Assembly: GCA_033722075.1 (NCBI GenBank)
Contig: JAWVZU010000003.1
Coordinates: 1 to 41,031 of the forward strand
Origin: JAWVZU01 sp033722075
GTDB lineage: Bacteria; Pseudomonadota; Gammaproteobacteria; Xanthomonadales; SZUA-38
DNA length: 41,031 nt
Direction of reading: 5' to 3'
Shown one piece after another: positions 23,789 to 36,759 of the stretch; positions within the stretch are counted from its first letter, which is position 1, and each line of letters starts with the position of its first letter. The notes beneath the pieces are model-generated. The model saw only the letters and a list, made by a program, of their open reading frames with translations, made no database searches and was not told the origin of the DNA. The position numbers were made by a program, and so were the translations under genes.

Positions 23789-26386
23789 TCATGCCTGGCG
23801 ACGCGGGCTCAGGGGCGTGACATTCGAGTCGGGTTTGGGAACGGGCTGGTCCAACGACTCCAGCGGACGGCCGACGAAATAGCCCTGCATCTGGTCAATA
23901 CCCGAGTGTTCAAGGGCACAGACCGTCTTGGCACTGTCGACGCATTCGGCAATGGTCCGCTTGCCCAGCGCCCGCGCGACCTTGGCGATTGCAGTCAGCA
24001 CCGCCTCGTTGATCGGGTCGGCGTTCATGCTCCGCAGATAGGTCCCATCGATCTTCAGGTAATCGACGTCGAGTTCGCGCAGGTGGCTGAACGACGCGAA
24101 ACCGTTGCCGAAGTCATCCAGCCCGAAGCGGCAGCCCAGCTTCCTGAGTTCCTCCATGAACCGCATGGCGGCCTCCATGTGGCTCATGGCGCGCGTTTCG
24201 GCAAGCTCGAAGGTGACCGACGAGCCGTTCAGGTCATGGTCCTTCAGGCACTGGGCAATGAACTCGACGGTGCCTTCATCGAGCATCGACTGCTCCGACA
24301 GATTGATCGCAAACCGGCAGTCGCGGCCCTCGCGCCGGATGCGGGCCAGTACCTCGAAGGCATTCCGGATGACCCAGCGATCGATGTCGATCATCATGTT
24401 GAAGCGTTCGGCGGTCGGCAGAAATGCGTCCGGAGCAATCAGGTTGCCCTCGCTGTCGCACAGGCGAAGCAGCACCTCGAACTCGGAAAGCTCACCGATC
24501 AGCGCCGGATCACTCTGGCGCCAGAGCTTGCCTTCCTCCACCGGCACGGAATCGTAATCGATTCGCGCCAGCGGCAGGATCGGCTGGAAGCGGAGCGCGA
24601 AATTATCTTCCTTCAGGGCCAGCTTGAGCCTCGTAGACCAGCCCAATTCCATGTCCATGGCCGCCTTCTGGTCGCTCTCGACCGAGAACATGTGGACCCG
24701 GTTGCGCCCTTCCAGCTTCGCCAGATGGCAGGCGATGTCGGCATTGGCCATGATCTCGCCTGCCGACTGCGCCTGACTGTCGAACGATGCCACGCCGATG
24801 GTCGCGCTCACCACGTATTGCTTGCCGCCGTACAGGAACGGCGCGTCCTCCAGCGCCAGCCGGAACTGGTTGGCCGCCTGCGAGGCCGCCTCCGGGCGAA
24901 TGTTGCGCAAGATCACCGCGTATTCGTCGCCGCCGATCCGCGCCAGGGAATCGGACATGCGCAGCCGCCCCTTCAACCGCCGGGCCACCTCGACCAGCAG
25001 CCGGTCGCCCGCGACGTGGCCTGCCGTATCGTTGATGTACTTGAAGCGGTCGAGGTCGACGAACAGCAGGGCGCTGGTCTGTTCGCTGCGCTTCAGTCGG
25101 TGCACCTCCTGCTCCATCTGGTCCTCGAAATGAGACCGGTTGGGCAGCTTGGTCAGCGAATCATGGGTTGCCTGCCAGCGAAGCTCCTCCTCCAGCATCT
25201 TTCGCGCGGACACGTCCCGGAAGGCCACCACTGAACCGTGCCGCTGGCCCTCGATTTCCAGGGGGAAAACGGTGCATTCGACCGGAAGCTGGCGCCCCTC
25301 GGAACTCCAGAAGACGGTCTGCCAGCCGGTGAGCTGGTTGCCGGTCTGGTAGCACTGGCTCAGGAAACACGCTTCCTCCGGCATGGCGCTGCCGTCCTCG
25401 AAGCGGTTGTGAAACAGGTCATAGGAGCGCGAGCCGATCAGTTCCGCCTCGCCGGCAAAGCCCAGCAGTTCCCGAGCTGCGGGGTTGACGAACTGGATGT
25501 GGCCCTTGGGATCCACGCCGTAGACGCCGTCCCCGACCGATTTCAGGATGCCTTCCAGGCGACGGCGTTCATTGTCGATCGAGCGGCGATCGAGCACGTT
25601 GCGCGCCAGCGAAGCCACCCGGGCCAGGAACAGCTCCTTGGCCTCGTTCTTGAAGATGCACTCGACTGCGCCCGCGGCCAGCGAATCGTTGATGACCGTA
25701 TCGGAGTAGGTTCCGGTGATCACCGCCGGCATGATCTGATCGGTGGCCGGGGTTGCCCGCAGCTTGCTGACCAGGGTGGTGCCGTTCTGCTCGGGCATGA
25801 AATAGTCGACGATGGCGATGTCGAAGTGCTCGGCCATCGCTTTTCGGAATCCCTCGGCCACGGACGAGGCGGTTTCGACCAGGAAACCGTGCTTCATCAG
25901 CAGGCGCCGAAATGCGATTCGTACCGTCGGGGAATCATCGACGAACAGGATCCGGAGGTGGTGATCGGCCAGATCCTCGAGCGTGGCCACTCGGGTTTCG
26001 CGGTGAGGGTCCAGAAGCCGGATCAGGGCGTCGGGCACCTCGCTGCAGTCCGACCAGAGGAGCATCGCGCTGCGCTTGCGATACTTCAGCCAACCCACGG
26101 CCTGGGAGGACATGCTCTCGCACATCAGGAGCGCGGCCAGGTGGGACTGGCGGTGCTCGCTCAGCTTGTTGACGAAAGCGTGGAATTCCTGGCTGAGTTC
26201 GGCCTCCTCGGGCCAGCCCACGATCACGCCGACCAGGTCCGATCCGGCCGACTGGACATCGGACAATCCGGCAATCGCTGCCTTGAAGTCGGCCGCCTTC
26301 TGAACAACGAACCCGCGCATGCCGAGCAGCTTCCGCAGAGCCGTTTCGTGGCTTTCCGATGGGTTGACCAGGAGTATGCGCTTCAA
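23789..26386 (-). CDS. Tandem-receiver PAS-GGDEF-EAL protein
   Basis: An 865-residue cytoplasmic c-di-GMP protein. Residues 1-125 look like a receiver without a usable phospho-acceptor aspartate. Residues 145-260 are a true receiver with D150/D151 and D194 (VDYFMPEQNG). A PAS domain spans about 275-395. GGDEF lies at 405-570 with GGDEY (485-489) and a canonical I-site R476-D479 five residues before it. EAL lies at 590-840: the signature reads E637-V-L, DDFG is at 757-760, and AECVD (813-817) has Asp where most active enzymes have Glu. The cyclase half looks intact with product feedback; the phosphodiesterase half may be weak. The start is TTG 26386 with GGGA upstream. It lies 76 bases after iscA. 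Confidence 0.9.
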   Translation of the reverse strand: MKRILLVNPSESHETALRKLLGMRGFVVQKAADFKAAIAGLSDVQSAGSDLVGVIVGWPEEAELSQEFHAFVNKLSEHRQSHLAALLMCESMSSQAVGWLKYRKRSAMLLWSDCSEVPDALIRLLDPHRETRVATLEDLADHHLRILFVDDSPTVRIAFRRLLMKHGFLVETASSVAEGFRKAMAEHFDIAIVDYFMPEQNGTTLVSKLRATPATDQIMPAVITGTYSDTVINDSLAAGAVECIFKNEAKELFLARVASLARNVLDRRSIDNERRRLEGILKSVGDGVYGVDPKGHIQFVNPAARELLGFAGEAELIGSRSYDLFHNRFEDGSAMPEEACFLSQCYQTGNQLTGWQTVFWSSEGRQLPVECTVFPLEIEGQRHGSVVAFRDVSARKMLEEELRWQATHDSLTKLPNRSHFEDQMEQEVHRLKRSEQTSALLFVDLDRFKYINDTAGHVAGDRLLVEVARRLKGRLRMSDSLARIGGDEYAVILRNIRPEAASQAANQFRLALEDAPFLYGGKQYVVSATIGVASFDSQAQSAGEIMANADIACHLAKLEGRNRVHMFSVESDQKAAMDMELGWSTRLKLALKEDNFALRFQPILPLARIDYDSVPVEEGKLWRQSDPALIGELSEFEVLLRLCDSEGNLIAPDAFLPTAERFNMMIDIDRWVIRNAFEVLARIRREGRDCRFAINLSEQSMLDEGTVEFIAQCLKDHDLNGSSVTFELAETRAMSHMEAAMRFMEELRKLGCRFGLDDFGNGFASFSHLRELDVDYLKIDGTYLRSMNADPINEAVLTAIAKVARALGKRTIAECVDSAKTVCALEHSGIDQMQGYFVGRPLESLDQPVPKPDSNVTPLSPRRQA

Positions 26387-26435
26387 ACCGATTCCCTGTT
26401 CGCTCTATGGCGCGCAATAAACCTGCGAAGCATAG

Positions 26436-26460
26436 CAGAAAACGGTGAAGCGTTTTTCTG
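26436..26460. other. A/T-rich hairpin between iscA and the GGDEF-EAL gene
   Basis: CAGAAAACG and CGTTTTTCTG can pair around a six-base loop (GTGAAG), with one bulged T. No T-run follows on the minus strand, so it may be a processing or attenuating stem rather than a terminator for iscA. Confidence 0.35.
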
Positions 26461-26462
26461 TC

Positions 26463-26798
26463 TCAGGCCTCGGGCGGCGCCACGGCAAAGCTCTCGCCGC
26501 AGCCGCACTCGTCGGTAACGTTGGGATTACGGAAAACGAAGGTCTGGTTGAGACCGACCCGCACGAAATCGATGGACGTCCCGCGGACCAGCGGCAACGC
26601 CTTGGGATCGATGGCCACGGTGATGCCCTTGCTCTCGTATACCGTGTCCTCGGCGGCAATGGCCTCGGCCACGGAGACGTCGTACGCCCAACCGGAACAG
26701 CCGGTCTTGCGAACGCCGAGCCGCAGCGCTTCGCCGCCGTTGCGCTCGAGGTAGCCGCGCACGTGGTCGGCGGCCTGGTCTGTCAATTCAACGGACAT
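26463..26798 (-). CDS. iscA: A-type iron-sulfur carrier protein, IscA/SufA family
   Basis: A 111-residue protein that binds or delivers iron-sulfur clusters to apo-proteins. The three ligand cysteines are present in KTGCSGWAYDV and NVTDECGCGESF, the normal A-type arrangement, and the sequence matches E. coli IscA along its length. The start is ATG 26798 (MSVELTDQAADHV); the longer frame from 26867 adds residues without family similarity. It is not in an isc or suf operon here; it is divergent from asnS and upstream of a c-di-GMP gene. Assignment to IscA rather than SufA or ErpA is by overall likeness only. Confidence 0.9.
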   Translation of the reverse strand: MSVELTDQAADHVRGYLERNGGEALRLGVRKTGCSGWAYDVSVAEAIAAEDTVYESKGITVAIDPKALPLVRGTSIDFVRVGLNQTFVFRNPNVTDECGCGESFAVAPPEA

Positions 26799-26856
26799 GT
26801 TCCATAGCGTATAGCCGAATCCGCCGATTTCAAGCGACCAGAACGGCCCGGGCCCT

Positions 26857-26886
26857 TTTTCAAACACCGCGACGATCCGATATCAT
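26857..26886 (+). promoter_or_regulatory. Possible promoter of asnS
   Basis: -35 TTTTCA (4/6) and -10 TATCAT (5/6) are 18 bases apart. The expected start gives a leader of about 22 bases to the asnS ATG. Confidence 0.4.
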
Positions 26887-26914
26887 GCAGCACTTTTGCG
26901 TGAATGACAGACCC

Positions 26915-28312
<1,398 letters not shown>

Positions 28313-28328
28313 CCCACTCGAGGTGGCT

Positions 28329-29120
28329 ATGCAACTAGATCTGAATCTCCAGGGACGCCGGGCGCTGGTCAGTGGCGCCAGCAAGGGCATCGGCCGGACC
28401 AGCGCGGCTCTGCTCGCCGGACATGGCGCAGAAGTAATCGCGCTGGCCCGGTCACAGGACCTTCTGGACGAGCTTCTTGGCGAACTCCCCAGCGACCATG
28501 GCCAGGAGCACGCCGCACTGGTCGTCGATCTCGACGAGCCGGATGCGGCCGCATCGGCAGTCGCCGCCCTGGCCGCGGAGAAGGCGATCCATATCCTGGT
28601 CAACAATGCCGGGGGTCCCCCGGGCGGACCGCTGGTCGAGGCCGACGCCGACGCATTCCTGACCGGTTTTCGACGCCACCTGCTTGCCAGCCATCGCCTT
28701 GTTCAGACGCTGCTGCCGTCGATGCGCTCCGCCGGTTACGGCCGGATCATCAACATCGTATCCACGTCGGTGCGCGAGCCGATCCCTGGCCTGGGCGTTT
28801 CCAACACCATCCGAGGTGCCGTCGCCGGCTGGGCAAAGACGCTGGCGGGCGAACTGGGACCGGATCAGATCACGGTGAACAATGTGTTGCCGGGATTCAC
28901 CGAGACCGAGCGTCTGGCCGGCCTGATCGCGGCACGCGCCGGTGCGCAGGGCAAGCACGAGGATGAGATCGCGGACGGCATGCGAAGCCAGGTGCCCTTC
29001 GGACGCTTCGCACGGCCCGAGGAAGTGGCGGGGCTGGTTGCGTTTCTGGCATCGCCTGCGGCGTCCTTCATCAGCGGTCAGAGCATCGCTGCCGACGGCG
29101 CCCGCATGAAATCCATCTGA
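28329..29120 (+). CDS. SDR-fold protein lacking the canonical Tyr/Lys
   Basis: A 263-residue SDR-fold protein. The start at ATG 28329 has GAGGTG four bases upstream. The cofactor loop SGASKGIG (15-22) and NNAGG are intact, and the C-terminus has the ISGQSIAADGA pattern of FabG-like enzymes. In the active site S145 is present, but the positions 13 and 17 residues later, normally Tyr and Lys, are S158 and R162 (GVSNTIR). I recall the same LGVSNTIRGAV stretch in homologues from other phyla, so it marks a divergent SDR subfamily rather than decay. It may use another catalytic base or act as a binding protein. It follows asnS closely. Confidence 0.87.
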   Translation: MQLDLNLQGRRALVSGASKGIGRTSAALLAGHGAEVIALARSQDLLDELLGELPSDHGQEHAALVVDLDEPDAAASAVAALAAEKAIHILVNNAGGPPGGPLVEADADAFLTGFRRHLLASHRLVQTLLPSMRSAGYGRIINIVSTSVREPIPGLGVSNTIRGAVAGWAKTLAGELGPDQITVNNVLPGFTETERLAGLIAARAGAQGKHEDEIADGMRSQVPFGRFARPEEVAGLVAFLASPAASFISGQSIAADGARMKSI

Positions 29121-29129
29121 GGGCAACGC

Positions 29130-29144
29130 GACTAGAGACTAGAG
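29130..29144. repeat. Heptanucleotide tandem repeat GACTAGA x2
   Basis: GACTAGAGACTAGAG contains two complete GACTAGA units. It begins 9 bases after the SDR stop. The unit length of 7 is the same as in the larger repeat at 38997. Confidence 0.6.
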
Positions 29145-29150
29145 CGGAAA

Positions 29151-29271
29151 CCATGAAAGGCATGAAATTCAGGAAAAGTTAAATAATTTTCAAAGCCTTA
29201 TACAGGGACGGGGAAAAACGAGTCGCGATCACCGACCATCGCCCTTTTCTGCGTTTTCATGACTTTCATGG
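29151..29271. repeat. Imperfect inverted repeat in the 223-base gap downstream of asnS-SDR
   Basis: The left arm 29151-29178 contains CCATGAAAGGCATGAAA and ends AGGAAAAG. The right arm 29244-29271, read on the minus strand, contains CCATGAAAGTCATGAAA and ends CAGAAAAG. Between them lies an A/T-rich stretch unlike the surroundings. To the right, 29309-29335 repeats TTTCCTG-type words. The gap 29121-29343 has no supported gene and no clear terminator for either converging gene. Confidence 0.6.
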
Positions 29272-29343
29272 CTCAACGCTGTAGCGCCGCGTGAGCGGCC
29301 CATTCCGGTTTTCCTGCTTTCCTGGTTCCTGCTTTGAATGGAG

Positions 29344-31353
29344 TCAGCGGTCGTAGCCGAAGGCATCGATAAATGGTGCCACCAGTTGCTCGGCTTCCTC
29401 GAGCTGGTGGCGGTATTTCTTCCAGCGACCCACGGCCGACTTGTAGATCGGCTGGGTGACCTGCTCGTAGCTGGGGGTGTTGATCAGGCCGCGCCGGCGG
29501 GCGTGATCCTCGTGGCGCAACAGATCGTCGGTCCATTCCAGCCCGAGGTAGCCGGTCGCCGCACGCAGCACCGATTCCGGTGATTCCACCAGTTCTTCAT
29601 AGCGAAACTCGTGGCAGGGAAGGTCCATGACCGACTGATATTGAAGCCACAGGGTCATCACATCCCGATATACGCGAGCCGCTCCCTCGACGCTGAGAAA
29701 ATGGGTCATGAACGCGCTCAGGGTGAAATCCTGCATGAAGCAGGACAGGCACACGTCCAGCGGATGGCGCAGCGCGAAGATGATCGGGGCCTGCGGGAAG
29801 AGCATCCGAAGAAATCCTGCGTGGACCGTATGCAGCGGTGACTTGTCGAGCAGCAGGACGCCGCTTTCCAGCCGGTGACCGGACAGTTCGAAGGCTACTT
29901 CCCGATACTGGGCACGCAACTCGTCCAGATCGGCATCGCTGAGCCGCGGGAGATGCGCCGGATAGGGCCCGAAGCGTCGATCCATCTCGGCGATCACCCG
30001 GTTCAGTACGGGCAGTTCCTCCATGACCCGCACCTGCGGGTGGGCGCCGAGCACCGTGTCCAGCAGGGTCGTGCCGGAACGCTGGAAACCGAACAGGAAA
30101 GCCGGAGAGTCCGCCTGCTCGGGTCCCGAGCGCATCGCCCAGGAAGCCTCGCCGGAAAAGACCTCCCGGATGCCGGCCAGGCCAGGAAGGAAGGTATCGC
30201 GCTCGCCCGCGCCGCCCCAAAGGCTCAGGGCCAGCCGGTTGCCTGAACGATAATGCTCGAAGGCCAGGTCGTTCTCGTTCGCCCGATCGCAGATCTGGCC
30301 CAGCGCGAAATGGGCGTCCTTGCGAATATCCTCCGCCAGCGGCGGTTCCGTGGACAGCAGTTTCTCGAAGCGCCCCCGCGCGGATTCGATGTCGCCGCAG
30401 CGCCGGATGCATTTTGCCGCAGTCAGTTCGAGCCGCGGGTTCGGTTCGGCGCCGTCGATCAGCGCCAGTGCTTCGTCCGGACGGTTGGCCAGTTCCAGCA
30501 GTGCCGCATGATTGACGACCGCATTGGTGTGCTCCGGATCGAGCGCCAAGGCCTTTTCAAACGCCTCCTCCGCGGCATCGAAACGGCTCAAGGCCGTGTT
30601 GGCGGCGCCCAGGTTGTTCCAGGCATCCGCATCGTCCGGGCTGAGTTCGACGGCGCGCCGGTGGGCTTCGACCGCTGCCTCGAAGGCATTGGCCCGGGTC
30701 CGGGCCCGGCCCAGCTCGGTCCAGCTTGCCGGGTCATCCGGGGCCAGCCGTGTTGCCTGCTCACCCGCCTCCACCGCCTCCCGCGGCGAGCCGGTGAGCT
30801 GAAGCGCGGCACACAGTCCACGCCAGGCCGCCGCATGGTCACGCCGAACCGCAAGCGCCCGTTGAAAGAGGTCCCGGGCCTCCTCAGCCCGATCATCGGC
30901 CAGGGCAAGATTGCCGAGATTGCACAGGGCGCCGGCGTGGGCCGGCTCAAGGGCCAGGACACGCCGATAGCTTTCCGCCGCTTCTTCCGTGCGGCCCAGG
31001 TTGACCAGGGCTGTACCGCGGTTCTGCCAGGCTGAAACGTGGCGGGCGTTGATCTCCAGGCAGCGGTCGAAAAGTCGGACGGCCTTCTCGTCGTAACCGG
31101 CTTTCAGCAGGGCACTGGCATGGTTGTAGGGTATCTCGGGATTGTTCGGGGCGGCCGCAACCGCTTTACCGAGTAATGCTTCACCCGCTTCCAGATCACC
31201 CAGCGCGAGACGAATCACCCCCGCGAGGTGCAGCACCTCGGGATGCTTCGCCTGGGCCTCGAGCAACCGCTCGACCAACGGCAAGGCATCCGCAGGACGC
31301 CCCGCCTGCAAAAGCCGCGCGGCCTGCATGAATTGATCTTTGAAGTGGTTCAT
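29344..31353 (-). CDS. TPR-sulfotransferase fusion protein
   Basis: A 669-residue protein. Residues 1-340 are about nine TPR-like helix pairs (repeated forms such as AWQNRGTALVNLGRTEEAAESYRRVLALEP). Residues 415-660 are a PAPS-dependent sulfotransferase: the 5'-phosphosulfate loop FGFQRSGTTLLD (421-432) and the 3'-phosphate site with R529 and S537 (ALRHPLDVCLSCF). It would move sulfate from PAPS to a hydroxyl or tyrosine on a glycan, lipid or protein held or positioned by the TPR part. There is no signal peptide, so it acts in the cytoplasm. No PAPS-synthesis gene is nearby. It is divergent from the ArsR-metH pair. Confidence 0.92.
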   Translation of the reverse strand: MNHFKDQFMQAARLLQAGRPADALPLVERLLEAQAKHPEVLHLAGVIRLALGDLEAGEALLGKAVAAAPNNPEIPYNHASALLKAGYDEKAVRLFDRCLEINARHVSAWQNRGTALVNLGRTEEAAESYRRVLALEPAHAGALCNLGNLALADDRAEEARDLFQRALAVRRDHAAAWRGLCAALQLTGSPREAVEAGEQATRLAPDDPASWTELGRARTRANAFEAAVEAHRRAVELSPDDADAWNNLGAANTALSRFDAAEEAFEKALALDPEHTNAVVNHAALLELANRPDEALALIDGAEPNPRLELTAAKCIRRCGDIESARGRFEKLLSTEPPLAEDIRKDAHFALGQICDRANENDLAFEHYRSGNRLALSLWGGAGERDTFLPGLAGIREVFSGEASWAMRSGPEQADSPAFLFGFQRSGTTLLDTVLGAHPQVRVMEELPVLNRVIAEMDRRFGPYPAHLPRLSDADLDELRAQYREVAFELSGHRLESGVLLLDKSPLHTVHAGFLRMLFPQAPIIFALRHPLDVCLSCFMQDFTLSAFMTHFLSVEGAARVYRDVMTLWLQYQSVMDLPCHEFRYEELVESPESVLRAATGYLGLEWTDDLLRHEDHARRRGLINTPSYEQVTQPIYKSAVGRWKKYRHQLEEAEQLVAPFIDAFGYDR

Positions 31354-31457
31354 GGAACTGGCCGCGGAGTGTGGCGTAGCGCCATCACCAGTGCAAGCCC
31401 TTACCCGGTCACCGGGACTTTTCCGGTTGCGTTGCAGGAATACCCTGTTTAAGCTTC

Positions 31458-31481
31458 ATCTTTAAATCGCGATAGAAGGAT
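31458..31481. promoter_or_regulatory. 24-bp palindrome, probable operator of the ArsR-methyltransferase/metH operon
   Basis: The two 12-base halves (ATCTTTAAATCG and CGATAGAAGGAT) match as inverted repeats at nine of twelve positions, around the perfect core ATCGCGAT. The right half contains the AAGGA ribosome binding site at 31476-31480. ArsR-family dimers bind imperfect palindromes of this size, so autoregulation by the adjacent gene is the natural inference. Confidence 0.6.
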
Positions 31482-31514
31482 ATACCGATCGATCTGCAGC
31501 ACGCATCGCAGGCC

Positions 31515-32410
31515 ATGAAGCTCCTGGCGGACCCCAACCGGGTGCGCCTGCTGGCCCTGCTCGAACGCGAGGAGCTCACCGTTGCGGAACTGGCGGCGGT
31601 CACCATGCTCGCCCAGCCACGGGTCTCCACGCACCTGGCCAAGCTGCGCGAAGCCGGGCTGGTGAAGGACCGGCGGGCAGGCGTCCAATCCTACTATCGC
31701 TTCAACGCCAACCAGGGTTGTCCCGATCAACTGCGCTTGTGGGCCAGCCTGCGAGAATCCGTGGACGATGCCATGCTGGAGGCAGACGGGGAACGGCTGC
31801 CGGCGGTCCTCGCAGCCCGAGCTCGCTCGCAGCGCTGGGCAGACAGCGTCGCGGGCGACATGGAACGGCATTACTCGCCCGGCCGTACCTGGGAGGCGAT
31901 GGCCCGCTCCCTGTTGCGCCTGCTGAAATTGGGCGACGTGCTGGACGTAGCCTCGGGGGACGGCGTACTGGCCGAACTGCTCGCCCCACGCGCCGATTCG
32001 ATCACCTGCGTGGACGTCAGCGAGCAGGTCGTGAAAGCCGCCGAAAGACGCCTGGAGGCCTTTCCCAATGCCCGGGTCAAGCTCGGCGACATGCACGAAC
32101 TGCCCTTCCCCGACGGTTCCTTCGACCAGGTCATCTGCATGCACGGGCTGACCTACACGAAACGGCCCCAGGAGGCCGTCCGGGAGCTGGTTCGAGTGCT
32201 CCGGGACGGAGGCGACCTGCTGCTCACGACGCTGAACCGGCATGCTCACGAGAGCGCCGTCGAGCCCTACGACCATGTCAACCTCGGGTTCAAACCCCGC
32301 CAGCTCGAGATCTTCTGCCGCAAGGCTGGGCTGGAAGTCGTTATCAGCGAGACGGTCTGCCGTGAGCCGCGGCCGCCTCATTTCGAAGTCCTGGTCCTGC
32401 ACGCCACGAA

Positions 32411-32414
<4 letters not shown>
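31515..32414 (+). CDS. ArsR-type regulator fused to a SAM-dependent methyltransferase
   Basis: A 299-residue protein from the first ATG. Residues 1-65 are an ArsR winged helix (LTVAELAAVTMLAQPRVSTHLAKLREAGLVKDRR) without the usual metal-binding cysteines. Residues 105-299 are a class I methyltransferase with motif I LDVASGDG (143-150). The reading frame opens further upstream as IDLQHASQA before this ATG, completing the first helix expected for the family. At 31488 an ATC codon occupies the position where I would expect the family's Met, seven bases after AAGGA, so initiation may be at AUC. The stop overlaps the metH start as ATGA. Such fusions beside metH are thought to sense SAM or SAH and control methionine synthesis; here that is inferred from context. 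Confidence 0.86.
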
Positions 32415-36112
<3,698 letters not shown>

Positions 36113-36117
36113 CGGTG

Positions 36118-36759
36118 CTAGACGATACCCAGCTCGAAGGCCTTGAGCACCGCGCGGGTTCGATCGCGGACTCCCAGCTTGGAGAGAATGTTGGACACAT
36201 GGTTCTTGACCGTGCCCTCCGCGACATTCAGGGAATTGGCGATTTCCTTGTTGCTGTAGCCACCAGCCATCAACCGCAGGATTTCCGTTTCGCGGTCGGT
36301 CAGCGGATCGGGCCGGTCGAGGCTGGAGAAATCGGTGCGCATGCCCTCCAGGCCTTTCAGGAGCCGTTCGGTCACCGCCGGCTTGACCAGGGACCCACCC
36401 TGAGCCACGGTCTTGACCGCATCGACCAGTTCCTCCAGCTTGACGTCCTTGAGGAGATAGCCCTTCGCGCCCGCCTTGATGCCCGCCAGCACCAGCGTAT
36501 CGTCGTCGAAGGTGGTCAGGATGATCGTCGGCGGCAGCTGCTTGCGTTCCGACAGGGTCTGCAGGACATCCAGTCCGGACATGCCGGGCATGCGCATGTC
36601 CAGCAGGACCACGTCGGGACCGACTTCCGGGATCATTTCGACCGCAGCCTCCCCGTCCGGCGCCTCGTCGACCACCTCGATCTCGTCGGACAGTTCGAGC
36701 AGGCTTCGAACGCCCTGCCGAACCAGCGTCTGATCGTCTACCAGGAATACCTTGATCAT
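36118..36759 (-). CDS. NarL/LuxR-family response regulator
   Basis: A 213-residue two-component regulator. It starts at ATG 36759 with AAGGAGGT seven bases upstream, an unusually strong ribosome binding site; an earlier in-frame start would lie inside the kinase gene. The receiver (1-120) has D8/D9, phospho-acceptor D54 and K104. The LuxR helix-turn-helix (145-205) reads LTDRETEILRLMAGGYSNKEIANSLNVAEGTVKNH. The ATG overlaps the kinase stop as ATGA, so the two are a pair. The target genes and signal are unknown. Confidence 0.94.
   Translation of the reverse strand: MIKVFLVDDQTLVRQGVRSLLELSDEIEVVDEAPDGEAAVEMIPEVGPDVVLLDMRMPGMSGLDVLQTLSERKQLPPTIILTTFDDDTLVLAGIKAGAKGYLLKDVKLEELVDAVKTVAQGGSLVKPAVTERLLKGLEGMRTDFSSLDRPDPLTDRETEILRLMAGGYSNKEIANSLNVAEGTVKNHVSNILSKLGVRDRTRAVLKAFELGIV

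Noticed and set aside
29286..29299. GCCGC-GTGA-GCGGC hairpin as terminator of the TPR-sulfotransferase or the SDR
   Set aside because: The stem is only five base pairs with no T-run on either side.
31354..31514. Cobalamin or SAM riboswitch in front of the metH operon
   Set aside because: The 161-base gap is too short for a cobalamin riboswitch plus promoter, and no B12 box or SAM-I kink-turn pattern was seen; the palindrome explains the region better.
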